NCBI GenBank assembly: GCA_026400155.1
Contig: JAPLPO010000192.1
Coordinates: 1 to 34,140 of the forward strand
Source of the DNA: Burkholderiales bacterium
GTDB taxonomy: Bacteria > Pseudomonadota > Gammaproteobacteria > Burkholderiales > Burkholderiaceae_C
Reading direction: 5' to 3'
Length of the DNA: 34,140 nucleotides
The notes under the pieces were generated by a model, which saw only the letters and a program-made list of their open reading frames with translations, had not been told where the DNA came from and ran no database searches. The stretch's first letter is position 1. Each line of letters begins with the position of its first letter. This document shows positions 9,079-17,285 of the stretch, piece after piece. The translations under genes and the position numbers were made by a program.

Positions 9079-9509
9079 GCAGTCGCGTATTTGAAGTGCT
9101 TCAGCAAATGCTGAAATTGCGCAAAGACCGATCTGTGGCGCAGTCCAAACGGGTTCAGGCCGAGTATGAGCGCGTGCGCAATTTCAATTTGCAAGTTGAG
9201 TCCTATGCCAAGGAATACGAGACGCAGTGGGTGAAAGCGGCGAAAGAAGGCGATACGGTTTTGAACTTGCAAACCCAAGCCAACTTTGGGTTGAATTTGC
9301 GGGCTACGGCCAAATCGCAAGAGCCCGAGGTGCAGGCCTTGAAATCACAAAGCCGTGAGGCGCTAGACAAAGCCTTGCACGATGCCCAACGCCTCAAAAC
9401 CCTCCAGTCTTTTTTGGCCAAGCGCAAACTACAGCGCCAGCACCAACTTGAAAAGGACGAGGACAAGGCCCTCGAAGACGTTTTACAGGCGCGCCAACTC
9501 AGTAAATAG
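9075..9509 (+). CDS. fliJ: flagellar export protein FliJ
   Basis: Short coiled-coil protein rich in K/Q/E/R; ATGA overlap with fliI; located before fliK. Confidence 0.85.
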   Translation: MSSRVFEVLQQMLKLRKDRSVAQSKRVQAEYERVRNFNLQVESYAKEYETQWVKAAKEGDTVLNLQTQANFGLNLRATAKSQEPEVQALKSQSREALDKALHDAQRLKTLQSFLAKRKLQRQHQLEKDEDKALEDVLQARQLSK

Positions 9510-9514
9510 CAAGG

Positions 9515-9529
9515 TGGCACTGAAGTTGC
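9515..9529 (+). promoter_or_regulatory. sigma-54 promoter upstream of fliK: TGGCAC-TGAAG-TTGC
   Basis: Exact match to TGGCAC-N5-TTGC (followed by A) in the fliJ-fliK intergenic gap; -12 element lies about 32 nt before the fliK ATG. Confidence 0.82.
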
Positions 9530-9560
9530 ATGACATGGTTGAAATTTGGGAAATTAAATC

Positions 9561-11462
9561 ATGGCCATCTTTGTATCGAATCCAACTTCTGCAGCCGTTC
9601 CACCCCTTTCTAGCGACGCACTAGAGCCTTTGGCCGTAGCGCCAGAAGAAGGCTTTACAGAGGAGCTGGCAGCTGCCATGCAGCCTTCAGCAGTACCAAC
9701 AGAGGCAGCTGCAATAACACCTTTGGACAAGCTAGACGAAGCAGGCAAGAAAGCTGCAGACCTGCAAATTTTGCCGGCAGAAGTGCTCATGAATGCGGTG
9801 GGAGATGCAAATTTTGCCATGGCAGGTCAGGCTGGTGCGGCTCAATCAACAGCTCAAAATTCGGTGCCTGGTACTGTATGGACTGAGGCCACTGAAGCAT
9901 CTGAGGCATCTGAAGCCTCAGAGGCTATAGAACAAGCCGCCACATCACCCGATTCAGGCAATCAATTGCAAGGCGCAGAGTTGGCTGCAGCCAATTTGGC
10001 AGCACAAATGTCCGCTTCAGCTGCCAATGTGGCTGCACCCGAGGCTTCCAATTCTGGCGCAGGCTCGACGGTACTTTCTGTCGGCACAACTTCGAGCTCT
10101 GGCCAAGCATTGCATGCTTCAGCCTCAGGCACAGGCACAGGTCCAATTTCAGGCCCAGGCCCAATCTTAGATCCAAACATGCCAGAAGGTGCACAAGTTG
10201 CATCGCCTGCAACTTTGGCATCGGCCCAGAACCAGCCCTCTTTAAATACCAACAGTCAAAGCTTGGGCAATGGTTCAATTTCGGAGGCATCACAACATAT
10301 TGCAGCCAATGCGCCAGCACAAAGCCAGGCAGCGGGCGGGGAGTCGGTTGCAACAACAAAGCTAGCGGCCAATTTGACGGAAGCACAAAGTACTTCCGTC
10401 TCACCCTTGGCTCTGAAGGCTGACGCAATCTCTCAGAAGGCCCGTGTTTCAAAAGACGTGGCTGTGGCCATGACCAGCAATGAGCCCAGCCCGAAAAATG
10501 CACCCGCCACAGCTTTGACTGAAGCCAGTTTGAATGGTGCAAGCGTTGCTAAAACGGATTCAAATCAAGCGGCGCAAATTGCTGTTTCGTCAAACACTCA
10601 AGCTGAGGCGCGCGCTCAGACAGCTCAAGAAAGTGCATTTAATTTTGATGCCAAGTTGGCCAAGTCAGATGCGCAACGGCAACAAGCCAACCTCACTTTG
10701 AACGGCAAGACAACAGGTATTCAAGCGGCAGCCACAACAGAAATTGACGCCACGGCTACTGCGTTCAGCCAACTTCAATCTAACATCAGAATAGATCAAA
10801 ATGTCAGTGGCGCTTCGTCCAACAGATTGGACGCTGCATCTCTGTCAGCTGCAAGCCCCAATTCAACAGCGCTTGCGCAAGAGGCTTCTCGAGCAGAAAC
10901 GACTCAAAGCTTAGAAGATATTTCGTCGAGTTTTGTCAGCAGCTTGGTGGGTGGGCCACAGCGCCCAGTCACAACCGTAATGGATTGGATTTCCATGCAA
11001 TCGCAAGAACGTGCAGCGCCCTTGGTTCCTCATGAAGTGCGATTGGATGCCGGCGCAATACAGCTAGAAATTCAGAAGATGGTGAAGCAAGGCGGCGGTC
11101 ATGTGGTGATGGAACTCACCCCCCCCGACCAAAGCAAATTCACCATTGAGCTAAAGCTCGATGAACGCGGCAATGCCTTGCTCATTGTGGAAGGCGTGAG
11201 CGACTCCACCAAAACCCGATTGGAACAAAGTGCACCGCAATTGCGTGAGCAATTTCAGCAAATGGGTTTGGAGTTGCAGCTTGATATGCGGCAACAAGGC
11301 CAGTCTGCATCTTCCAATGCTGCAAATTTTGCAGATTACCAAGAGCGTGGCTCCAGCGACAACCATACTGCTGGCGACCCATCCAAGGTTTTGACCCAAC
11401 GTGAAGCTGGCGCCCTCCGCGCCCGCGAAACAGGCTCTAACCAAGTTTATCTCTACGCGTAA
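9561..11462 (+). CDS. fliK: flagellar hook-length control protein FliK
   Basis: Long low-complexity Ala/Ser/Gln/Thr N-terminus; C-terminal Flg_hook-type domain (VVMELTPPDQSKFTIELKLDERGNALLIVEGVSDSTKTRLEQSAPQLREQFQQMGLEL). Confidence 0.9.
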   Translation: MAIFVSNPTSAAVPPLSSDALEPLAVAPEEGFTEELAAAMQPSAVPTEAAAITPLDKLDEAGKKAADLQILPAEVLMNAVGDANFAMAGQAGAAQSTAQNSVPGTVWTEATEASEASEASEAIEQAATSPDSGNQLQGAELAAANLAAQMSASAANVAAPEASNSGAGSTVLSVGTTSSSGQALHASASGTGTGPISGPGPILDPNMPEGAQVASPATLASAQNQPSLNTNSQSLGNGSISEASQHIAANAPAQSQAAGGESVATTKLAANLTEAQSTSVSPLALKADAISQKARVSKDVAVAMTSNEPSPKNAPATALTEASLNGASVAKTDSNQAAQIAVSSNTQAEARAQTAQESAFNFDAKLAKSDAQRQQANLTLNGKTTGIQAAATTEIDATATAFSQLQSNIRIDQNVSGASSNRLDAASLSAASPNSTALAQEASRAETTQSLEDISSSFVSSLVGGPQRPVTTVMDWISMQSQERAAPLVPHEVRLDAGAIQLEIQKMVKQGGGHVVMELTPPDQSKFTIELKLDERGNALLIVEGVSDSTKTRLEQSAPQLREQFQQMGLELQLDMRQQGQSASSNAANFADYQERGSSDNHTAGDPSKVLTQREAGALRARETGSNQVYLYA

Positions 11463-11484
11463 AGCTTGAGCCTAGAAGAAACTT

Positions 11485-12543
11485 ATGAACACCAACCCAG
11501 ACAACATGCAATTTCCATTTGCCAAAGAAGCCCTAGAGGGCTTGGACACTCAAGTCTCGCAAGACTGGGACCGCGAGCAGTTGGATGCCATGCACATGCA
11601 ATTTGTGGCTCAGTGGCGACAGTCTATGTCTACCTTGGTTCCGGCTGAAATCAAGATTTTGGCTGGCAACATGGAGATGAAAACTTACGAAGCCTTTGTG
11701 CTCGAAGCGCCCTCTTTTGCAGACATTCAAGTCTTTGAAATCGATGCACTTCAAACACTTTGTGCCTGGAGCTTTGACTCTCGCTGGGTGGCTGCGGCCG
11801 TAGATTGTTTGTTTGGCGGCGCCGGCATCATTCCCATCAAACCACGAAGCAGCAAACTCACGCACATTGAATTGGGTATTCGGCAACGTTTGCTTGAAAC
11901 ACTGGCCACGGCCTATGAAGCAGCTTGGCAAACAGCTTATCCCATTCGATTGCAAACCCTCAGGCAAGAGCAGCAACTCTCCTCGCTCAGGCTAGCCTCT
12001 CACAAAGATACGGTGTTGCACGCCCAATTTGCCATCCACTTCAACTTGCTCGAATTGAGGGTTGATTTGTGTCTGCCTAAGCGCGCACTAAGCTGGCAAA
12101 CGCCCAACACCACAGCCAATCCTGCCGAAGCTTCGGGGCAACCGGTTGGCTGGAGCCGAAGCCTGCAGCATCAGTTGTATGCCAAGCCCGTCGAGTCTGT
12201 GGCCGTCTTGTGTGAAAAAGAACTTTCTGTGGCGCAATTGCTGTCCTTGTCTTTGGGCCAAGTTTTGCCCATTGATTTATCGGCACCGGTGCGCCTCATG
12301 GTCGATGGCGTCAGCATACTCAGCGGGCGTTATGGCGTTAGAAATGGCCATTACGCCCTGAAGGTGGAGCACATGAATGCTGCGCCGGTCATTCCCAAAA
12401 TTGAAGACTTTGAGGGTGCAACTTCCGGACAATACCTTGGCAGCCTTGACGTTCCCGCCCAAGCGCAAACCGATTTGGCCAATGCCGCAAAGGCCCTGAA
12501 CCAATTAGATGAACAAATTCAGAAAAGTGAAGGTGACCTGTGA
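11485..12543 (+). CDS. fliM: divergent flagellar motor switch protein FliM
   Basis: CheC-like middle domain with FGGAG and a C-terminal SpoA domain; position between fliK and fliN. No N-terminal LSQxEIDALL-type CheY-binding peptide. Confidence 0.85.
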   Translation: MNTNPDNMQFPFAKEALEGLDTQVSQDWDREQLDAMHMQFVAQWRQSMSTLVPAEIKILAGNMEMKTYEAFVLEAPSFADIQVFEIDALQTLCAWSFDSRWVAAAVDCLFGGAGIIPIKPRSSKLTHIELGIRQRLLETLATAYEAAWQTAYPIRLQTLRQEQQLSSLRLASHKDTVLHAQFAIHFNLLELRVDLCLPKRALSWQTPNTTANPAEASGQPVGWSRSLQHQLYAKPVESVAVLCEKELSVAQLLSLSLGQVLPIDLSAPVRLMVDGVSILSGRYGVRNGHYALKVEHMNAAPVIPKIEDFEGATSGQYLGSLDVPAQAQTDLANAAKALNQLDEQIQKSEGDL

Positions 12544-12893
12544 CCGAGCAGATTGAAAAAGGGCACTCTGATGACTTAACCCATTGGGGCAAGGTGCCAC
12601 CTCCCGAAACAGACACCGCAAAACCAGCCATTCACGACATGGACATGATCATGGACCTGCCCGTGAAGGTGATGATTGAGTTGGGCCGGACCAAAATGCC
12701 TTTGGGCGACCTCATGTCGGTACAAAACGGCGGGGTGATCGAGTTGGATGTAGAGGCCGGGGAGCCCTTGAATTTGGTGGTTAACGGTTGTTTAATTGCA
12801 CAAGGCGAAGTTGTCATCGTGGACGACCGCTATGGCATCCGCTTGACTGATATCATTTCACCATCGGAGCGTTTACGGAAATCTAAAAATTGA
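12540..12893 (+). CDS. fliN: flagellar motor switch protein FliN
   Basis: MDLPVKVMIELGRTKMPLGDLMSVQNGGVIELDVEAGEPLNLVVNGCLIAQGEVVIVDDRYGIRLTDI, canonical SpoA domain. Confidence 0.96.
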   Translation: MTEQIEKGHSDDLTHWGKVPPPETDTAKPAIHDMDMIMDLPVKVMIELGRTKMPLGDLMSVQNGGVIELDVEAGEPLNLVVNGCLIAQGEVVIVDDRYGIRLTDIISPSERLRKSKN

Positions 12894-13342
12894 CCCTACT
12901 TTCCTCCTTGTCGCGTCTTTCAGCATTTGTCTTCTTAGGCATTTCCGCCATTGCCGCTCAAGCGCAAGCCTTATCAGCGCCCGTTTCAAGTGGCGCTTCT
13001 GGCTCATCGTCGTCTGTCTGGGGAGGCGCTTGGTTAGGTTTGGTCACTCTCAGCTTGTTGGTGGTGCTGGTAGCGGTGGTGGTTTGGCTTTTTCGCCGTG
13101 GTGCACAGGGTTCTACAGTAGGTGGACAGATTCAATTACTGGCCGCCTTTCCAGTAGGTCCGCGCGAACGTTTGTTGGTGGTTCGCATGCAAGATCGAAT
13201 TTTGGCCCTGGGCCATACGCCAACACACATCAGTTTGTTGGCAGAGTTAGACGATTTTGAACCCATGGCCAACTCTGGTTCATTGCCCTCTGGCTTTGCG
13301 GGCCAACTCATGACATTGCTTTCTAGAAAGAACAGCGCATGA
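12890..13342 (+). CDS. fliO: flagellar biosynthesis protein FliO
   Basis: Signal/TM segments followed by VGPRERLLVVRMQDRILALGHTPTHISLLAEL; between fliN and fliP. Confidence 0.88.
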   Translation: MTLLSSLSRLSAFVFLGISAIAAQAQALSAPVSSGASGSSSSVWGGAWLGLVTLSLLVVLVAVVVWLFRRGAQGSTVGGQIQLLAAFPVGPRERLLVVRMQDRILALGHTPTHISLLAELDDFEPMANSGSLPSGFAGQLMTLLSRKNSA

Positions 13343-14082
13343 GGCTCTTCAACCTCAAATGGCTGGTCGCCATTGCCCTCCTGCTGTGTTGCGGTTGGGC
13401 TGCAGCACAAAACTTACCGCTGGTCACCTCAAGCACCTCCAAGGCCGGCACGGTGTATGCCGTTCCCGTGCAAACTTTACTGGCCTTAACGGCCCTTTCT
13501 TTTTTGCCGGCTGCGCTCATGCTCATGACCAGCTTCATTCGAATTCTCATTGTGTTCTCAATGCTGCGACAAGCCTTGGGCCTGCAAAGCATGCCGCCCA
13601 ATTTGGTCTTGATTGGCCTGTCGGTGTTTCTGACTTTTTTTGTCATGAACCCCGTTCTTGAGTCCATGTACCGAGATGCCTATTTGCCTTTGGCCAGCGG
13701 CAGAATTGGCTTTGAAGAAGCGGTGAACATTGGCACCGAGCCTTTGAAGCAGTTCATGCTAAGCCAAACCAACAAAGACGACCTCAGCCTGTTTGCCAAG
13801 CTTTGGGGCAAGCCCATTGAAACCCGGGTCGATGTGCCCATGACGGTTCTCATTCCCGCCTTTGCCGTGTCTGAAATCAAAACAGGTTTCCTGTTTGGCT
13901 TCCTCATTTACTTGCCCTTCTTGGCCATTGATTTTGCTGTGGCCAGCATTTTGACCTCACTGGGTATGGTCATGGTCTCACCCATGATGTTCTCATTGCC
14001 TCTCAAGTTGGTGGTATTTGCATTGGCAGACGGCTGGTCTTTGCTGGCAGCTTCCTTGGTAAACAGTTTCAAGGTTACCTAA
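13339..14082 (+). CDS. fliP: flagellar export gate protein FliP
   Basis: Signal peptide, MTSFIRILIVFSMLRQALGLQSMPPNLVLIGLSVFLTFFVMNPV, SLGMVMVSPMMFSLPLKLVVFALADGW. Confidence 0.97.
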   Translation: MRLFNLKWLVAIALLLCCGWAAAQNLPLVTSSTSKAGTVYAVPVQTLLALTALSFLPAALMLMTSFIRILIVFSMLRQALGLQSMPPNLVLIGLSVFLTFFVMNPVLESMYRDAYLPLASGRIGFEEAVNIGTEPLKQFMLSQTNKDDLSLFAKLWGKPIETRVDVPMTVLIPAFAVSEIKTGFLFGFLIYLPFLAIDFAVASILTSLGMVMVSPMMFSLPLKLVVFALADGWSLLAASLVNSFKVT

Positions 14083-14083
14083 G

Positions 14084-14353
14084 ATGGACTCAGGCTTTGT
14101 CATTGAAGTGGCGTTCAAAGCCCTGTGGATGGCATTCATTCTGAGTGGTCCTATCCTCATCAGCCTGCTCATTGTGGGCTTGGTCATTGGTATTATTCAA
14201 GCAGCGACATCGGTCAACGAAAGCTCCATCGCATTCATCCCAAAGTTGGTGGTCATCGCTGTGGTCATGCTCATTGCCGGACCCGTCAGCTTGGCAATTT
14301 TTGTGGATTACCTGCGTGAGGTTATTCAAGAGCTGCCTGACATTCTGAGGTAA
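14084..14353 (+). CDS. fliQ: flagellar export gate protein FliQ
   Basis: 89-aa two-TM protein, LISLLIVGLVIGIIQAATSVNESSIAFIPKLV. Confidence 0.96.
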   Translation: MDSGFVIEVAFKALWMAFILSGPILISLLIVGLVIGIIQAATSVNESSIAFIPKLVVIAVVMLIAGPVSLAIFVDYLREVIQELPDILR

Positions 14354-14358
14354 GCCTC

Positions 14359-15138
14359 ATGCTGCCGATCAGCCCAGATTGGATGACCCAAACAGCAACC
14401 CTCTGGATGCTGATTTCTGTGCGACTCCTGGGTTGCTTCATGACCATGCCCTTGTTTGCATTCAGGTCAGCCCCAATGCGATTGCGAGTATTGCTGGCCT
14501 TGGTCATTGCGTTTGCACTCGTTCCGCTTGTTCAGTCCGACCTTCCTCCTTTAGACAGCATGCCGCCAGGGTATGCCTTGGTGTTTGTTGAATTGGCTGT
14601 CGGCCTCACGTCTGGCTGGATGGTCAGAATTGGCCTGACGGCGGTGGACATGCTGGCCGACGTGCTGTCGCAGCAATCTGGTTTGAGTTTTGCGGCCACA
14701 CTGCAACAGGACGCCAATTTGGCTTCAGGTTTGGTAGGCGAGTTTTTAGGCTTGTTGGCCATTGCCTTGGCCTTCACACTGAACATTCATTTGGTCATGC
14801 TTGAGTTGTTGGTGCAAAGCTTCAAGGTATTGCCCTTGGGAACTTGGCCAACTGCTTGGAACTGGAGTTCTGTGCTGGGCTTGGTTCAAGATGCTTTCAG
14901 CTTAGGCTTGGTGCTGGCCCTGCCTGGCATTGTGATTTACTTTTTGTTCAACATGACGCAAGCCATCTTGGCGCGGGTTAGCCCACAAATGAACCTTTTC
15001 TCGGTGGGCTTTGCCATCATGATTCCTGTGGCCTTCGTGGTGGTGGTTTTGTTGTTGCCGTCTTTCACAGACTTGGTTCAAACCGCCTTTGAGGCACCCT
15101 TCGAATTAATTCGCGCTGGTTTTGGCCCCAGGCTCTAA
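14359..15138 (+). CDS. fliR: flagellar export gate protein FliR
   Basis: Multi-TM; TAVDMLADVLSQQSGLSFAATLQQDANLASGLVGEFLGLLAIALAFTLNIHLVML; follows fliQ. Confidence 0.95.
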   Translation: MLPISPDWMTQTATLWMLISVRLLGCFMTMPLFAFRSAPMRLRVLLALVIAFALVPLVQSDLPPLDSMPPGYALVFVELAVGLTSGWMVRIGLTAVDMLADVLSQQSGLSFAATLQQDANLASGLVGEFLGLLAIALAFTLNIHLVMLELLVQSFKVLPLGTWPTAWNWSSVLGLVQDAFSLGLVLALPGIVIYFLFNMTQAILARVSPQMNLFSVGFAIMIPVAFVVVVLLLPSFTDLVQTAFEAPFELIRAGFGPRL

Positions 15139-16245
15139 GTCTGGCAAAGCGCCAATTTCTGGCAGAGGCAAGTCGTCTGCCGCAGTCGCTTGCTTCAACT
15201 CATAGGCCCAAGCCAGCACCTTGGCCACAACCTCAAACAAGGGCGCTGGAATTGGCTCTCCCACCTTGAGATGTTTGTGGAGCAACCTAGCCAGGGGCGG
15301 AATGCGGGCTACCGGCACTTGGTTTTCATTGGCCACGCGCTGAATCAGCAAGGCTATTTCGTCCATGCCTTTGGCCACCACGATGGGGGCACGCATTTTT
15401 TCGGCGTCATACCTGAGAGCCACCGAATAGTGATCGGGGTTGGCCAGCACCACATCCGCTTTTTCCATTGCAGACATCATGCGCGATGTGGCAATTTGAC
15501 GCTGCCGCTGTCGGAGGCGGTTTTTGAGTTCAGGCGAGCCCTCACTTTCCTTCATCTCTTGCTTCATCTCCTCTTGACTCATTTTCATTTTCTTCGAGAA
15601 GCTGAACCACTGAATGACCACGTCTACCGCTGCCACCACCACAATGGGTAATAGCAACAGCAGCAAGCCCGTTTCAATGAGACCCAAACTGTTGGCCAAG
15701 GCTTGGTTTAAATCCTGCCTGGATAGAACGCTGAGGTTGCCCATGAGGCTGGTGACATAGGCCACGCCCACACCAAACACCACAATGACTTTCAAAATAT
15801 TCTTGGCTACTTCCGTCAGGGTGTCAGTAGAAAAAATTCGGCCAAGGCCTGCAAACGGGTCGAGCCTGTCAGGATTGAGTTTGAAAGCCCAAACCGGCTG
15901 AAATTTCACCATGGCCAAAGGCGCCAAGGCTGATACCAACCACAAGGGCAGCACGATGGCCAAAATCCACATCATGGCGACGAACAAGGGGCCACTGGCC
16001 CAGTCGCTCAAGTGGCTTTGCCAGTCTTCACTGACGCCAAACGTCAGGCCTTGTTTGACCATTTCCACCATGCCCGTCATTAAGAAACCGCCAACTCCTA
16101 CAAAAAAAGCGGCAAACAGCAAGAGCACCAAGAAGGTGGTGAGGTCTCGAGATTGAGCGAACTGCCCCTCCTCGCGAGCGCGTTCAAGCCGCCGCTCGGT
16201 CGGGTCTAGTTGTTTTTCTTCACTGGTGTCTGAGGACTCTGCCAA
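15106..16245 (-). CDS. flhB: flagellar export protein FlhB
   Basis: PTERRLERAREEGQFAQSRDLTTFLVLL, four TMs, MKMSQEEMKQEMKESEGSPELKNRLRQRQR, cleavage site VLANPDHYSVALRYD. TTG at 16243-16245 gives (M)AESSDTSEEK...; the track ORF extends to 16287. Confidence 0.93.
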   Translation of the reverse strand: MAESSDTSEEKQLDPTERRLERAREEGQFAQSRDLTTFLVLLLFAAFFVGVGGFLMTGMVEMVKQGLTFGVSEDWQSHLSDWASGPLFVAMMWILAIVLPLWLVSALAPLAMVKFQPVWAFKLNPDRLDPFAGLGRIFSTDTLTEVAKNILKVIVVFGVGVAYVTSLMGNLSVLSRQDLNQALANSLGLIETGLLLLLLPIVVVAAVDVVIQWFSFSKKMKMSQEEMKQEMKESEGSPELKNRLRQRQRQIATSRMMSAMEKADVVLANPDHYSVALRYDAEKMRAPIVVAKGMDEIALLIQRVANENQVPVARIPPLARLLHKHLKVGEPIPAPLFEVVAKVLAWAYELKQATAADDLPLPEIGALPDLEPGAKTSAN

Positions 16246-16402
16246 TTCAAATCTCTGAGCTTGTGTTTTCGCGGCATAAATTGCCAAGGGCCAACAAGGC
16301 AGGCCTGCAATTTTTGCCGAGAAAACCAGTTAAGGATCGGTTTTGGGCTATTTGTACCACTTAAAGCACCCAACTATGGTGTTTTTAGAAGTTTTAGTGG
16401 GT

Positions 16403-16417
16403 TGGCACGCTGTTTGC
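16403..16417 (+). promoter_or_regulatory. sigma-54 promoter upstream of flgB: TGGCAC-GCTGT-TTGC
   Basis: Exact match to TGGCAC-N5-TTGC in the flhB/flgB divergent intergenic region, about 40 nt before the flgB start. Confidence 0.87.
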
Positions 16418-16456
16418 GAAGTATCTGAGAAATTTGATTAATTTATTGGATCTAAC

Positions 16457-16873
16457 GTGAACACCGTCCCTCAATTTGACTCGCTGAAATTTGGAGAAGC
16501 CGCACTCAAGTTGCGCAGCCTTCGCCATGAATTGCTCAGCTCAAACTTGGTCAACGCAGACACGCCCAATTACAAAGCGCGCGACATTGATTTTCAATCG
16601 GTACTGATGCAGCGCTTGTCTGGCCAAAACAATACAAATTCTGTAAGCCTCGAACGCACGCATCAGGGCCACATTCAAATGACTTCTTCTGTTCAGTCGC
16701 CCAAGCAAATGTTTCGGGTGGGTGTTCAGCCTTCTTTAGATGGCAACACAGTAGACCCCGACATTGAGCGTGGCAACTTTGTGAAGAACGCCTTTTTCAC
16801 TGAAGCCGCCATCAGCTTTTTAGGCTCTTCCTTTCGCACGCGCTTGTCGGCCATCACAGGACAGCCATCATGA
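16457..16873 (+). CDS. flgB: flagellar basal-body rod protein FlgB (GTG start)
   Basis: ALKLRSLRHELLSSNLVNADTPNYKARDIDFQSVL. Confidence 0.95.
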   Translation: MNTVPQFDSLKFGEAALKLRSLRHELLSSNLVNADTPNYKARDIDFQSVLMQRLSGQNNTNSVSLERTHQGHIQMTSSVQSPKQMFRVGVQPSLDGNTVDPDIERGNFVKNAFFTEAAISFLGSSFRTRLSAITGQPS

Positions 16874-17274
16874 GCTTGTTAGGCACTTTTGATGTAGGCA
16901 CAACAGGTTTGGTGGCGCAGTCATTGCGCCTGAACTTGATCGCGTCCAATGTCGCCAATGCCGAAAGCGCTGTGAGCGCGGATGGTCAAGCTTACCGCGC
17001 ACGCCATGTGGTATTGCAATCTGAAGCTCGCACAGGCCGAGTGGGCCAAGGTGTGAGGGTGGCTCGCATTGTAGAAAGCACCGCTGAACCACGGATGGAA
17101 TACCGCCCTGGCCATCCCTTGGCCGACTCTAAAGGCTACATCACCATGTCCAACGTGAACCCTGCAGAGCAGATGGTCGACATGGTGTCTGCATCACGCG
17201 CCTACCAGTTCAACATTGAGATGATGAACACCACCAAGCAACTCATGCTCAAGACGCTGGATCTTGGCAAATAA
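16870..17274 (+). CDS. flgC: flagellar basal-body rod protein FlgC
   Basis: SLRLNLIASNVANAESAVSADGQAYRARHVVLQSE; C-terminal NPAEQMVDMVSASRAYQFNIEMMNTTKQLMLKTLDLGK. Confidence 0.96.
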   Translation: MSLLGTFDVGTTGLVAQSLRLNLIASNVANAESAVSADGQAYRARHVVLQSEARTGRVGQGVRVARIVESTAEPRMEYRPGHPLADSKGYITMSNVNPAEQMVDMVSASRAYQFNIEMMNTTKQLMLKTLDLGK

Positions 17275-17285
17275 AGGAAGCAATC

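Noticed and set aside
9925-10542. 205-aa minus-strand ORF antisense to fliK
   Set aside because: Low-complexity Leu/Gln/Arg/Pro-rich mirror of the fliK coding bias; no recognisable domain and it lies wholly inside a well-supported gene.
5886-13342. Four-base start/stop overlaps (fliF/G, fliG/H, fliI/J, fliM/N, fliN/O, fliO/P) as unusual
   Set aside because: Ordinary translational coupling in a compact operon.
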